Positions 1 to 6,277 of a stretch of 10,831 nt of DNA are shown here, piece after piece. Within the stretch, counting starts at the first letter, position 1. Every line of letters begins with the position of its first letter. This DNA comes from JACKOB01 sp024234575 (GTDB taxonomy: Bacteria; Pseudomonadota; Gammaproteobacteria; Pseudomonadales; Oleiphilaceae), in assembly GCA_051208035.1 (NCBI GenBank), contig JBPJFZ010000027.1, positions 1 to 10,831 on the forward strand, written 5' to 3'. The notes under the pieces are model-generated. The model did no database searches, was not told the origin of the DNA, and saw only the letters and a list, made by a program, of their open reading frames with translations. The translations under genes were made by a program, and so were the position numbers.

Positions 1-53
1 AAGATGGATTGCCATTCTTCTGCGCTACGATGGATATTGCGTTTCTTTTTCAT
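1..53 (-). CDS. tnpA: Partial IS66-type accessory protein TnpA (N-terminus only)
   Basis: Only the first 17 codons are present: an ATG at 53 leads into MKKKRNIHRSAEEWQSI, and the frame runs off the window edge. A basic start followed by a 'EEW(Q)' segment is the usual beginning of the small helix-turn-helix TnpA protein of IS66-family elements, which is required with TnpB and the transposase for movement. The start is supported by AGGAG (minus strand, complement of 60-64) six bases before the ATG. With so few residues the family call is tentative; another HTH-type transposase subunit is possible. Confidence 0.5.
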   Translation of the reverse strand, partial: MKKKRNIHRSAEEWQSI

Positions 54-58
54 ATGAG

Positions 59-82
59 TCTCCTGTTGTATTTGGCAGGAGA
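59..82 (-). promoter_or_regulatory. Hairpin covering the Shine-Dalgarno of the IS gene
   Basis: TCTCCTG at 59-65 and CAGGAGA at 76-82 form a perfect 7-bp inverted repeat with a 10-base loop. The minus-strand arm at 59-65 contains the AGGAG that precedes the tnpA start at 53. In the transcript the ribosome binding site would be paired. Some insertion sequences (IS10 and IS50 for example) hide their start region this way when transcription enters from outside. That this one works so is inference. Confidence 0.4.
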
Positions 83-131
83 ACTATATGCTGGGATAGA
101 ATTTGGTTAAATGACGCCTTGGTTTGAGCGG

Positions 132-593
132 TTACGTTGTTGTATCCAAGTATGGCGGCCATACAGGATCAAGACAAAGGTCTGAAAATAACCCGCTCAA
201 TTTTTTATCCCATGTCTTAAAAGCACGCGATACATCCCAGGCAGCCTTTACTAACTCCCCCTGAGTTACCTGATAGACAGCGATAAAAATCTGTGACCGT
301 GGAGTTATACTATCCCAATCTCGTTTGAATAGTTTCGCATTAACACAGAGACTGTTGTACTGGACTACAATAGCCCCCTCTCGCAAATGAACGTCATCAC
401 CAGGCTCCAAAAACTCTCCAACGAACCGATCAGCATCGCGTTTGCTCTCATCAATACCCCGTATCACTCGCCGCCAACCGGTCAATTTCACAAAAGAATT
501 TCCTCTTCTTGTCGCTGGCAATTCAGCGATCATTTTTAGGGCCAAATTACGCTCACGCACCATCGCATATTCATATGTTGGATCTGACTCCAT
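132..593 (-). CDS. Unrecognised 153-residue protein, probably cut at its C-terminus by the IS
   Basis: I do not recognise this protein. It is soluble-looking: no signal peptide or membrane segment, a charged N-terminal half (RERNLALKMIAEL, then a 'GWRRVIRGIDESKRDADRF' segment at about residues 39-57) and a more hydrophobic, tryptophan-containing C-terminal half. The start at 593 is well supported, with AGGA seven bases upstream of the ATG. The stop codon TAA (134-132) lies inside the presumed terminal repeat of the neighbouring IS66-type element, so the natural C-terminus may be missing and the last residues (DTTT) may not be native. It stands alone; the next gene to the right is on the other strand, more than 500 bases away. 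Confidence 0.6.
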   Translation of the reverse strand: MESDPTYEYAMVRERNLALKMIAELPATRRGNSFVKLTGWRRVIRGIDESKRDADRFVGEFLEPGDDVHLREGAIVVQYNSLCVNAKLFKRDWDSITPRSQIFIAVYQVTQGELVKAAWDVSRAFKTWDKKLSGLFSDLCLDPVWPPYLDTTT

Positions 594-1116
594 AATAATA
601 TCCTCTGAAAATATAATTTAAAAAATACGTTTAGTTGAGCGCTCATGAACAACGATACATAGGACCTAACCGGATTGAAATTCCTCCTGTTTCCGACCCC
701 AATAGCCCCTGTATCCGGCTACTCCTATAAACATATATTTTTCATATATTTACAAAACAATATCCAGAGATATTATTTAATATTTTTATCAATTTTTTGT
801 TAATTTTATTATCACAATCCTAAAAACTATAACTATCGCAAGCTAGCAAATGCTATTGCCTAAAAGAGTCACCGACTCAATAATCAAGGGAAAACTGCGC
901 ATTCCGGCGAAGCTCAACAGAGATTCTCCCCCTGTTCATGATCGACCGGAAGCAAATACTGACAAGCAAAGCGACAACTGCCGAAGCCCAAACGGCTGAA
1001 AAGGCCAAAAGATCGCGTAATACGCAATCATATAAAGCAAAATCAGGCCTCTCTAAATGATCGAATAGTCCTTCTGCAAACAGCAGAATTCAATTAATTC
1101 TAAAACAGGACTTTCT
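594..1116. other. Intergenic stretch without a supported gene
   Basis: This holds the start regions of the two divergent genes at 593 (minus) and 1117 (plus). A 10-bp palindrome TGAGCGCTCA lies at 636-645, 43 bases before the minus-strand start, and could be an operator. A strongly AT-rich tract at about 730-835 contains a repeated CATATATTT and a small hairpin (AATATC at 759-764, GATATT at 769-774). A 40-codon plus-strand frame at 938-1060, basic at its C-terminal half, has no ribosome binding site and I do not call it. No clear sigma-70 promoter could be picked out with confidence. Confidence 0.5.
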
Positions 1117-1259
1117 ATGACTAAAACTACAGAAAAAATGCGTGCGAAACTATTAAACCTGAATGGGTTATCGAACTAATCAATAAAGAGGAACGCCCTC
1201 GTGATAAGGTCGCTGTTGCGCTGAAAGAATATACTGAAGCCATTCAGTTTCTCGTAAAC
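1117..1259 (+). other. Probable original 5' part of the DUF7673-like gene, out of frame
   Basis: An ATG at 1117 has a good Shine-Dalgarno (AGGA at 1106-1109, seven bases away) but its frame stops after 20 codons. The frame used by the gene at 1260 is open from 1125 and reads sensibly through residues such as ETIKPEWVIELINKEERP, yet contains no ATG, GTG or TTG before 1260. Joining the two needs a shift of one base. A run of six A at 1133-1138 is the obvious place: a seventh A would give one continuous protein of about 134 residues. Confidence 0.5.
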
Positions 1260-1520
1260 ATGGCTACACAAGACACATCAGGTAGTTTGGCTGCGGCACA
1301 AGTAATCTTATCAATTTACAATGGGGATAATTGGCACGTCGACCTCACACATCTTGGTTACCTGGATTATGAAGCCCTTCAATATGCGTTGGTCGCTATA
1401 CGCGGTCGATTAACATTACATGTGGAACCGCATAACGTTATCGCTAATGGAAAGGCTATATTTAGGCAACTAGAGGAGCAATGGCAACCCTTACACACGA
1501 TGAATCGATATAAGTTATAG
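1260..1520 (+). CDS. DUF7673-like protein (start uncertain, probably frameshifted upstream)
   Basis: The 86 codons from the ATG at 1260 encode a protein resembling DUF7673, a family of unknown function that I associate with integrative and conjugative elements and related islands. The recognisable pattern is an AAAQVILSIYNG helix (about residues 12-23), a DLTHLGYLD segment (28-36) and a C-terminal EEQW near residue 74. There is no ribosome binding site before 1260, and the homologous part clearly extends upstream in the same frame (ALKEYTEAIQFLVN), so the real start is probably 1117 with a one-base frameshift between. The gene may therefore be broken, or the shift may be a sequence error. It lies about 130 bases from the presumed attachment junction, which fits an island-end gene. 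Confidence 0.55.
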   Translation: MATQDTSGSLAAAQVILSIYNGDNWHVDLTHLGYLDYEALQYALVAIRGRLTLHVEPHNVIANGKAIFRQLEEQWQPLHTMNRYKL

Positions 1521-1626
1521 GCTAACAAAGACCACTTACTCATCCATTAGATGTAACGGTAAAACCAAGACTCTATCGCCATTACTTTACCGTACAATAT
1601 AGACAGGACAAAAGCGCTACTCTTTC

Positions 1627-1641
1627 AAGACAACTTGTCTT
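1627..1641. repeat. 15-bp perfect dyad next to the tRNA-like core
   Basis: AAGACAA and TTGTCTT flank a single central C. It ends eight bases before the tRNA 3'-end match, a position where a recombinase or accessory protein could bind. A role is inference. Confidence 0.4.
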
Positions 1642-1648
1642 TGGAAAA

Positions 1649-1669
1649 CAAATCGCGCCCCCGCTACCA
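1649..1669 (+). other. tRNA 3'-end remnant, candidate attachment (att) core
   Basis: The bases CAAAT-CGCGC-CCCCGCT-A-CCA have the layout of a tRNA 3' end: the last five T-loop bases (C56 and A58 in place), the 5-base T-stem strand starting with C61, the 7-base acceptor strand, discriminator A and an encoded CCA. Upstream of C56 the similarity stops (AA instead of TT, and no matching T-stem strand), so this is a fragment, not a tRNA gene. Tyrosine-recombinase islands that enter a tRNA 3' end leave exactly such a copy at their far end. The tail resembles initiator-Met-type ends (CCCCCGC-ACCA), but I cannot name the tRNA. The terminator starting eight bases later fits the natural downstream side of a tRNA gene. 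Confidence 0.5.
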
Positions 1670-1676
1670 ACAAAGT

Positions 1677-1712
1677 AAAGGCAGATCAATACATTATTGA
1701 TCTGCCTTTTTT
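1677..1712 (+). terminator. Strong rho-independent terminator
   Basis: A perfect 15-bp stem (AAAGGCAGATCAATA at 1677-1691 with TATTGATCTGCCTTT at 1695-1709) closes on a three-base CAT loop and runs into a six-T tract at 1707-1712. It ends plus-strand transcription from the left element or, originally, from a tRNA gene. In the other direction the hairpin is followed only by TTTACTTT, so it may also stop, less well, the hsd-operon transcript about 210 bases after its last gene. Confidence 0.85.
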
Positions 1713-1716
1713 GTTT

Positions 1717-1792
1717 GTGCCGTACAAAATTGAATTGTGCCTTGTATGTGCCTAAATTGTGCCATACACCAAACGCACTACCCTGTCGTGCC
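1717..1792. repeat. Cluster of five GTGCC direct repeats
   Basis: GTGCC occurs at 1717, 1737, 1748, 1759 and 1788, all in one orientation. The middle three are exactly 11 bases apart with similar flanks (ATTGTGCC, TATGTGCC, ATTGTGCC), so they would lie on one face of the helix. The position, just beyond the tRNA-like core and its terminator, is where arm-type integrase sites of tRNA-targeting islands would be expected. Iterons or another regulator's sites are alternatives; no integrase or replication gene is in the window. Confidence 0.5.
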
Positions 1793-1920
1793 ATCCTTTT
1801 TATTATTGGCTTAGTTTTTCTTACTGTGAATTGACTATTCATTAGTCACCTTTACTGATGTTAGTCGCCTAGTTAAAAATAAATAGAGCGGACACCTTTT
1901 TGTAAACAATTTATTTTTTA

Positions 1921-2268
1921 TTAAAGAGACTCGTAATAAGAGTGAAACGACTCTAAGGCTTCTTCGTTTTCTATCGTGCAAACGTAATTAGCTTTGTGCA
2001 GCCCACCCGAAAACACTCGATCTAAGGCCGTTGATATATTTTTTCCCGTGATCCTTTCTATATTGGATATGCCAGGCAAATCTGGAGGCATACGATCTAC
2101 TCGAACAAAAAGCCCCGTTGTCGTTTTTGGATCAAAAGCAAATTCGGTTTTCTTTGCAGTTTTAAGCTTATAGCTCCAAAACTTATCTGTATTGTCTTTC
2201 TTATATAAAGTAACTCTGTTGGTTAGCCTCGACAGATAATCAACAGCCTCAACACCATTCATTTTCAT
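1921..2268 (-). CDS. Unrecognised 115-residue protein, last gene of the hsd operon
   Basis: I do not recognise this protein. It begins MKMNG, has a basic, lysine-rich N-terminal half and a more acidic C-terminus (ENEEALESFHSYYESL), with a mixed alpha/beta look and no signal peptide or membrane segment. A central GLFVRVDRMPPDLPG stretch and the later FSGGLHKANY look like conserved-domain text. The start at 2268 is served by AGGAG that overlaps the stop codon of the upstream gene, about ten bases from the ATG; a second ATG two codons later is possible. The 13-base gap to the upstream gene argues that it is co-transcribed with hsdS and the membrane protein, so a defence-related accessory role is a reasonable guess only. 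Confidence 0.65.
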   Translation of the reverse strand: MKMNGVEAVDYLSRLTNRVTLYKKDNTDKFWSYKLKTAKKTEFAFDPKTTTGLFVRVDRMPPDLPGISNIERITGKNISTALDRVFSGGLHKANYVCTIENEEALESFHSYYESL

Positions 2269-2281
2269 TGCTTTTTAACTC

Positions 2282-3493
2282 CTATGAATGCCCCTTGGGT
2301 GCCATGCGATTTATTAAATCAACTAAATGAGCTGGGCCAGAATCTTCTTTGATCATACCTGTTGTATTTGGTCTGAATAAAGTTTGCAGAATCAGTTGGC
2401 GCTCGTCCTCTTTTAGCGCGTTTTTCTTTCTCAATAAGGCGAGATAGGTATGAATCATTGTGCGTCTTTCTTGCGCATCGGTGTGCAAGTGGTTATGCGA
2501 CATGAATAGATTGCTACACAGTCGAACCGCCCAGATGGCGAAGGTTGTTAGAACCGCCATAGTAACCAATTTACCAATAATCAATTCTCCGACCTTCTGG
2601 TCAAGAACGTACCACGCGAAGGTTACCAAGCCACCTATAGCCATAACTGCCGCAACAACTGTTACTATCGCAAATAGAATAACTTTACGGCGATGATATT
2701 TTTCTTGAAGTCCCCAATAGCGAACAGGGGCATGAAGTGCCAAATTTTCTTCATAGGTCTGCGTAATAGCATCTAGCTCCTGTCGAGCATTATCGACCGC
2801 ACTATTAAGTTCGCTATTATACTCACCGACATTTTTATCAAACCGCTTCCGTTGACCTTCTAGCAATTTATCGGCCCTGGCTGTAAGGGTATCTAAACGC
2901 TCCTGACTGCCATCGGCATTATTGGTCTGGCGAGTTAGCTCTTCATCCCAAGATTCGCGCAAATTGAACAGCGAATTGGTTTCGGATTCAGCTTTGCCCA
3001 ACGCACCTCTTTCCCAATCTAGTGTTCTCTGAAAAGCTGACGCTAATGCTAAATCGTAATTAGTCAGATTTTCACCAAGGTTGTGGGCAACCGTTGCAGC
3101 CGCACAAAGGAAGTCACCCTGCTCTAACCGCTGAGTCACAAAGTCTGCAAATGGCGCTTCTGAGGTGAATATTTGCTTTGCAGACAGTTTAGTTTGGAAC
3201 TCTGACGCAAGCTTATCGACAATTCCTGCATACTGATCAACATCACTCTGAACAGGCTTAAGTTGATTCTGTACGAACTGTTGTAATTGCGTCCATGCTT
3301 GTTGAAGACGTTGATGTAATTGATGCTCATTGTGTTGGTTTTGCATTTTGTTTCGAAGAAAATCATACAACTGCATTTGTTGCTGAGCCCAGCGGATAAA
3401 ATCATCCGCGGTTGCAAACCAGCGCGTCCCTGCTTCTGTTTTGATGGTGATTCGTTTGAGCTTGATTTCTTGCTCTGTGCTCTCGTCAGGCAT
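2282..3493 (-). CDS. DUF6161-like coiled-coil protein with two membrane helices
   Basis: This 403-residue protein has a glutamine-rich helical N-terminal region (about 38-105), a long charged coiled coil (about 165-255), then two adjacent hydrophobic helices (about 270-297 and 304-331) with an 'APVRYWGLQEKYHRRK' lead-in at 255-270. The cytoplasmic-looking C-terminal part has the ER(R)-x-HTYLAL helix and the 'LFRPNTTGMIKEDSGP' motif (372-387). This architecture and the C-terminal motif match what I recall of DUF6161, a family of unknown biochemical function; the assignment is from memory of its pattern. The start at 3493 has a strong GGAGG eight bases upstream that touches the hsdS stop, so it is translated from the hsdS transcript. 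A membrane-anchored effector or sensor linked to the restriction locus is conceivable but unproven. Confidence 0.72.
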   Translation of the reverse strand: MPDESTEQEIKLKRITIKTEAGTRWFATADDFIRWAQQQMQLYDFLRNKMQNQHNEHQLHQRLQQAWTQLQQFVQNQLKPVQSDVDQYAGIVDKLASEFQTKLSAKQIFTSEAPFADFVTQRLEQGDFLCAAATVAHNLGENLTNYDLALASAFQRTLDWERGALGKAESETNSLFNLRESWDEELTRQTNNADGSQERLDTLTARADKLLEGQRKRFDKNVGEYNSELNSAVDNARQELDAITQTYEENLALHAPVRYWGLQEKYHRRKVILFAIVTVVAAVMAIGGLVTFAWYVLDQKVGELIIGKLVTMAVLTTFAIWAVRLCSNLFMSHNHLHTDAQERRTMIHTYLALLRKKNALKEDERQLILQTLFRPNTTGMIKEDSGPAHLVDLINRMAPKGHS

Positions 3494-3506
3494 AGTTACT
3501 TCCTCC

Positions 3507-4691
3507 CTAAAGTTCGCCTGCGAAGGCTTTTTGGCTTAGAGACTCAAATAAAGAAGTATTGGCTGCAGTTTTGTATTGATCAAACACTTTAAGCGTTTTC
3601 TGCTTTACCAATAGAAACTTATCTAAGACCTCATCATTGGGGACTGGTACTTGGATACTTCCAACAATAGTCTTGTTCAGATTAGGCATTGTCGCACCTT
3701 GAGACTCAGACTCTAGATGATTTTTTATCGCTTCACTTGAAAGTAACTTGTTTAGGTATTCAGAAAATACGCCGTTTTTTATTGGTCTTATAAACAAACT
3801 TCCGGTACCGCATAACCAGCCTTTTTCTTTATCACCAACAACTGCACAACGCCCCATTTCACCTCTACGTCCCATTATAATATCCCCTACTTTTAGGTGA
3901 TATTCCGGTAAAGAAGCATGTTTTTCGACTGTAATCGTTAAATCATTTTTTGGAGCAATATAGCCTTTCACTATGTGTGTGGGGTTTATTAACGGAATAC
4001 CACCTTGAATATAATCCTTCTTATGTAATTGGGTGCCAAATGGGCCAATTTGAATTCGAGATATATCCTTAAGCGCTTTCACCTCCCACCCCTTCGGATT
4101 AGCCACAGGATCACCAAACATATCCAGAAACACGGAGCGGAGGAAGTCGTCGGCGAGTTGGATGGCTTGTTGACGTTTTCGGCGCAGGTTGTCGGCTTTG
4201 TCGAGAATGGCGGCGATGCGTTTTTGTTCGACTAGGGGTGGGAGGGGGATTTTGCTTTCCTTTATGATTTTATCTGACACCGCAGGGTAATTAGCCCCAG
4301 TTGCCTTTTCCATCATGTCTGCCACAAAAGTATTGGTCTGCACCCAGTAATACAGATACTGACTATCTAAGATCTTACCGTCAGCTCTTAATACGCAATA
4401 GCCCGTCGAGGCAGTAGCATCCTCATACTCCTCTGGCACCATTGCCACGCCGTTTAAGTTAGGGCGAACCGTTGCCACAAGTACATCTCGCGACCTGACC
4501 AACTGCCTAGCTCTGCTTGGAGCTTCGTTCGGAGTCACCTCGGTGACGCCATTTCTATTCACTACTTTTTTGTCTTTATCAACTGCACTCAGGTCAATGT
4601 ATAAAAACGGATCTTGGGTTTCTGATTTTAAGGGGTTCCATGTGGCAACCTTATCAACACAGTCACCAATAGAAGATAAAGGCCAACTCAC
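3507..4691 (-). CDS. hsdS: Type I restriction-modification specificity subunit HsdS
   Basis: HsdS recognises the split DNA target and holds two HsdM (and two HsdR) subunits. The 394 residues have the usual order: first target-recognition domain (about 1-150), central conserved helix with the typical 'PLPPLVEQKRIAAILDKAD' (149-167) and 'LDMFGDP' (189-195), second recognition domain (about 200-350), and a C-terminal conserved helix ending LSQKAFAGEL. Length is normal and nothing is broken. The start is a GTG at 4691 that overlaps the hsdM stop (GTGA), with GGAGG seven bases upstream, so translation is coupled to the end of hsdM. The DNA for the second recognition domain (roughly 3590-4080) is visibly more AT-rich than that for the central region, as expected when recognition domains are exchanged. 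With hsdM interrupted and hsdR truncated, it may have no working partner unless one is supplied elsewhere. Confidence 0.95.
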   Translation of the reverse strand: MSWPLSSIGDCVDKVATWNPLKSETQDPFLYIDLSAVDKDKKVVNRNGVTEVTPNEAPSRARQLVRSRDVLVATVRPNLNGVAMVPEEYEDATASTGYCVLRADGKILDSQYLYYWVQTNTFVADMMEKATGANYPAVSDKIIKESKIPLPPLVEQKRIAAILDKADNLRRKRQQAIQLADDFLRSVFLDMFGDPVANPKGWEVKALKDISRIQIGPFGTQLHKKDYIQGGIPLINPTHIVKGYIAPKNDLTITVEKHASLPEYHLKVGDIIMGRRGEMGRCAVVGDKEKGWLCGTGSLFIRPIKNGVFSEYLNKLLSSEAIKNHLESESQGATMPNLNKTIVGSIQVPVPNDEVLDKFLLVKQKTLKVFDQYKTAANTSLFESLSQKAFAGEL

Positions 4692-6277
4692 AGCATCGCC
4701 TCCAACTCATCCAAATCCGCCATAATTTCGCTTTCCAGCGCTTTCAGTTTTTGCAGAATCTTCTTCGGGTCTTCGTACTGTTCTTCCTGATACACCACTT
4801 CTTTATAGCGGTTGATGGAGAGGTCAAACTTGTTATCGGTGATGTCTTTGGCATCGACGACAAAGGCTTTTTGGGTCTTATCGCCAAAGGCGTTTTTGAA
4901 TGCATCGTCTGGTGCGTTGGCTTCCACCAGAGCACGATATTGCTTCCATTTGGCAATGGCATCCGGCAGGTCGTTACTGCCCTCGCCTTTTAAGGGCGTG
5001 CGTTTATCGTCGAGGGAATAACCGTCCGCTTGCAGGTCGTAAAACCAGACACGTTCGGTGGTGCCGCCTTTGGTAAAGAGCAGTATGGCGGTTGAAACAC
5101 CGGCATAAGGTTTAAATACCCCACTGGGCAAGCTGACAATGCCTTCCAGCTGATTGCTTTCGACTAATTCTTTACGCAATTGTTGGTGGGCATTGGACGA
5201 ACCAAATAATACGCCATCGGGTACGATCACGGCTGCTCGGCCACCGAGCTTTAATGCTCGCAGAATATGCGCGACAAAGAGCAATTCAGTCTTTTTGGTT
5301 TTCACCATGTGAATCACTTCGGGATTGGTGTTTGTCTCGTCCAAACTGCCTTTGAAAGGCGGATTCGCGAGAATTACATCGAAGAAGTCTTCTTCCTGTT
5401 GTGGGAAGTTTTAACGGATGGATTTATTCAGGCTGTCTTGATAAAGAATATTCGCGCCATTGACCCCGTGAAGCATCATGTTCATGGCACTGACTTGGAG
5501 CATGGTGGTATCGAAATCGAAACCCCAGAACATGTTTTGGTTAATGTGCTCGCGATAGGGTTCGAGCAGGTCACCTGCATAGTGAACATTACCTTCTTCA
5601 TCAGTATGGATACCATGCTTTGAGCTGTGCTTTTGGTTCAGGTATTCCATAGTACGTGCGAGAAATCCTGCGGTACCACACGCTGGGTCACAGATCACTT
5701 CGTTGGGTTGTGGGTCGACCATGGCGATCATGGCATCGATAATATGCCGCGGCGTTCTGAACTGACCGTTAATGCCTGCGGTGGTGAGTTTACTGAGCAG
5801 GTATTCGTAAATATCGCCCTTCACATCGCTTTGGGTCAGGGGCAGCCTGTCGACCATTTCTACCGCCGCCACCAGCACCGATTCATTTTTAATTTCGATA
5901 TCGGCGTCTTGCATGTATTCACCAACACTGGCCATGGCGTGTTCGGTACTGCCCTCTTCGCCAATGTCCTTTTTGCCTAAACTGGCAAAGAAGGGATAGA
6001 CCTCGCTTTTCAGGTGCTTGAGCATTTCTTTGCCGGACATGTTCTTGAAGTTTTTCCAGCGCAGTAATTGGCCTTCGGGCGTGGTCGGAAACAACCTGTC
6101 GAATTCGGTGCCGGTGCGCGAGGCTTTGCGTTCGCTGACTTCTTCCTGCATATCGAGCATGCGGGCAAACATCAGATAGGAAATTTGTTCGATCACGGTT
6201 AAGGGGTTGGTGATGCCGCCTGTCCAGAACTTTTCCCAGAGTTTGTCGATTTCGTTACGTATTGGGCCTGTTAACAT
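4688..6277 (-). pseudogene. hsdM: Type I DNA methyltransferase HsdM, interrupted by one in-frame TAA
   Basis: HsdM transfers a methyl group from SAM to adenine N6 in the HsdS target. The N-terminal 288 codons (6277 to 5414) hold the helical HsdM_N domain, GQFRTPR (171-177) and SAM motif I, DPACGTAGFL (197-206). Codon 289 is TAA (5413-5411). After it the same frame continues without any shift for 240 codons: a 'DFFDVILANPPFKGSLDE' segment with catalytic motif IV NPPF (305-308, bases 5365-5354), then the C-terminal domain ending at 4688. Without the stop it would be about 529 codons, normal for the family. One base change (for example from CAA or GAA) explains it. The first piece lacks NPPF; restart at the TTG (5344) or ATGs further on would also miss NPPF. 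The start directly follows the abiEii stop (TAAATG). A sequence error or suppression are the alternatives. Confidence 0.9.

Larger units (their letters stand above)
1..135 (-). mobile_element. End of a probable IS66-family insertion sequence (partial)
   Basis: Read on the minus strand, the segment starts at 135 with GTAACCGCTCAAACC, which resembles the GTAA(G/C)CG start typical of IS66-family terminal repeats. An open frame with the character of an IS66 accessory protein begins 82 bases inside, a normal layout for the family. The element continues out of the window to the left, so neither the other end nor the transposase can be seen. The boundary at 135/136 is inferred from this terminal motif. 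The family expects an 8-bp target duplication, whose copy here would be the bases just right of 135. Confidence 0.42.
1521..1920. other. Intergenic junction region between the left element and the hsd operon
   Basis: No gene is supported here; an 86-codon minus-strand frame (1582-1842) runs across the hairpin and the repeats and is rejected. In order the stretch holds a 15-bp dyad (1627-1641), a tRNA 3'-end match (1649-1669), a terminator hairpin (1677-1712), GTGCC repeats (1717-1792) and a 9-base near-repeat, TTAGTCACC at 1842-1850 and TTAGTCGCC at 1861-1869. Coding on both sides points inward, so both transcripts end in this region. Confidence 0.6.

Noticed and set aside
938..1060. 40-codon plus-strand frame, basic at its C-terminal half
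   Set aside because: No Shine-Dalgarno and no recognisable similarity; the adjacent frame is equally plausible, so neither is supported.
1717..1792. CRISPR array or plasmid iteron origin
   Set aside because: The repeated unit is only 5-8 bases with 11-base phasing, and no spacers, Cas genes or replication gene are present.
1582..1842. 86-codon minus-strand frame
   Set aside because: It runs through the perfect terminator hairpin, the tRNA-like core and the GTGCC repeats, has cysteine-rich, non-protein-like composition and no ribosome binding site.
1875..1918. 10-bp inverted repeat AAAAATAAAT / ATTTATTTTT after the last hsd-operon gene
   Set aside because: It is entirely A and T with a 24-base loop, so it is a weak hairpin and probably chance in AT-rich DNA rather than a terminator.
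4688..5344. Separate gene starting at TTG 5344
   Set aside because: The frame is continuous with hsdM through 22 more upstream codons including NPPF, so this is the second half of an interrupted gene, not an independent one.
5411..5413. Programmed stop-codon readthrough in hsdM
   Set aside because: I see no recognisable recoding signal after the TAA, and type I methyltransferases are not known to me to use one; a nonsense mutation is simpler.
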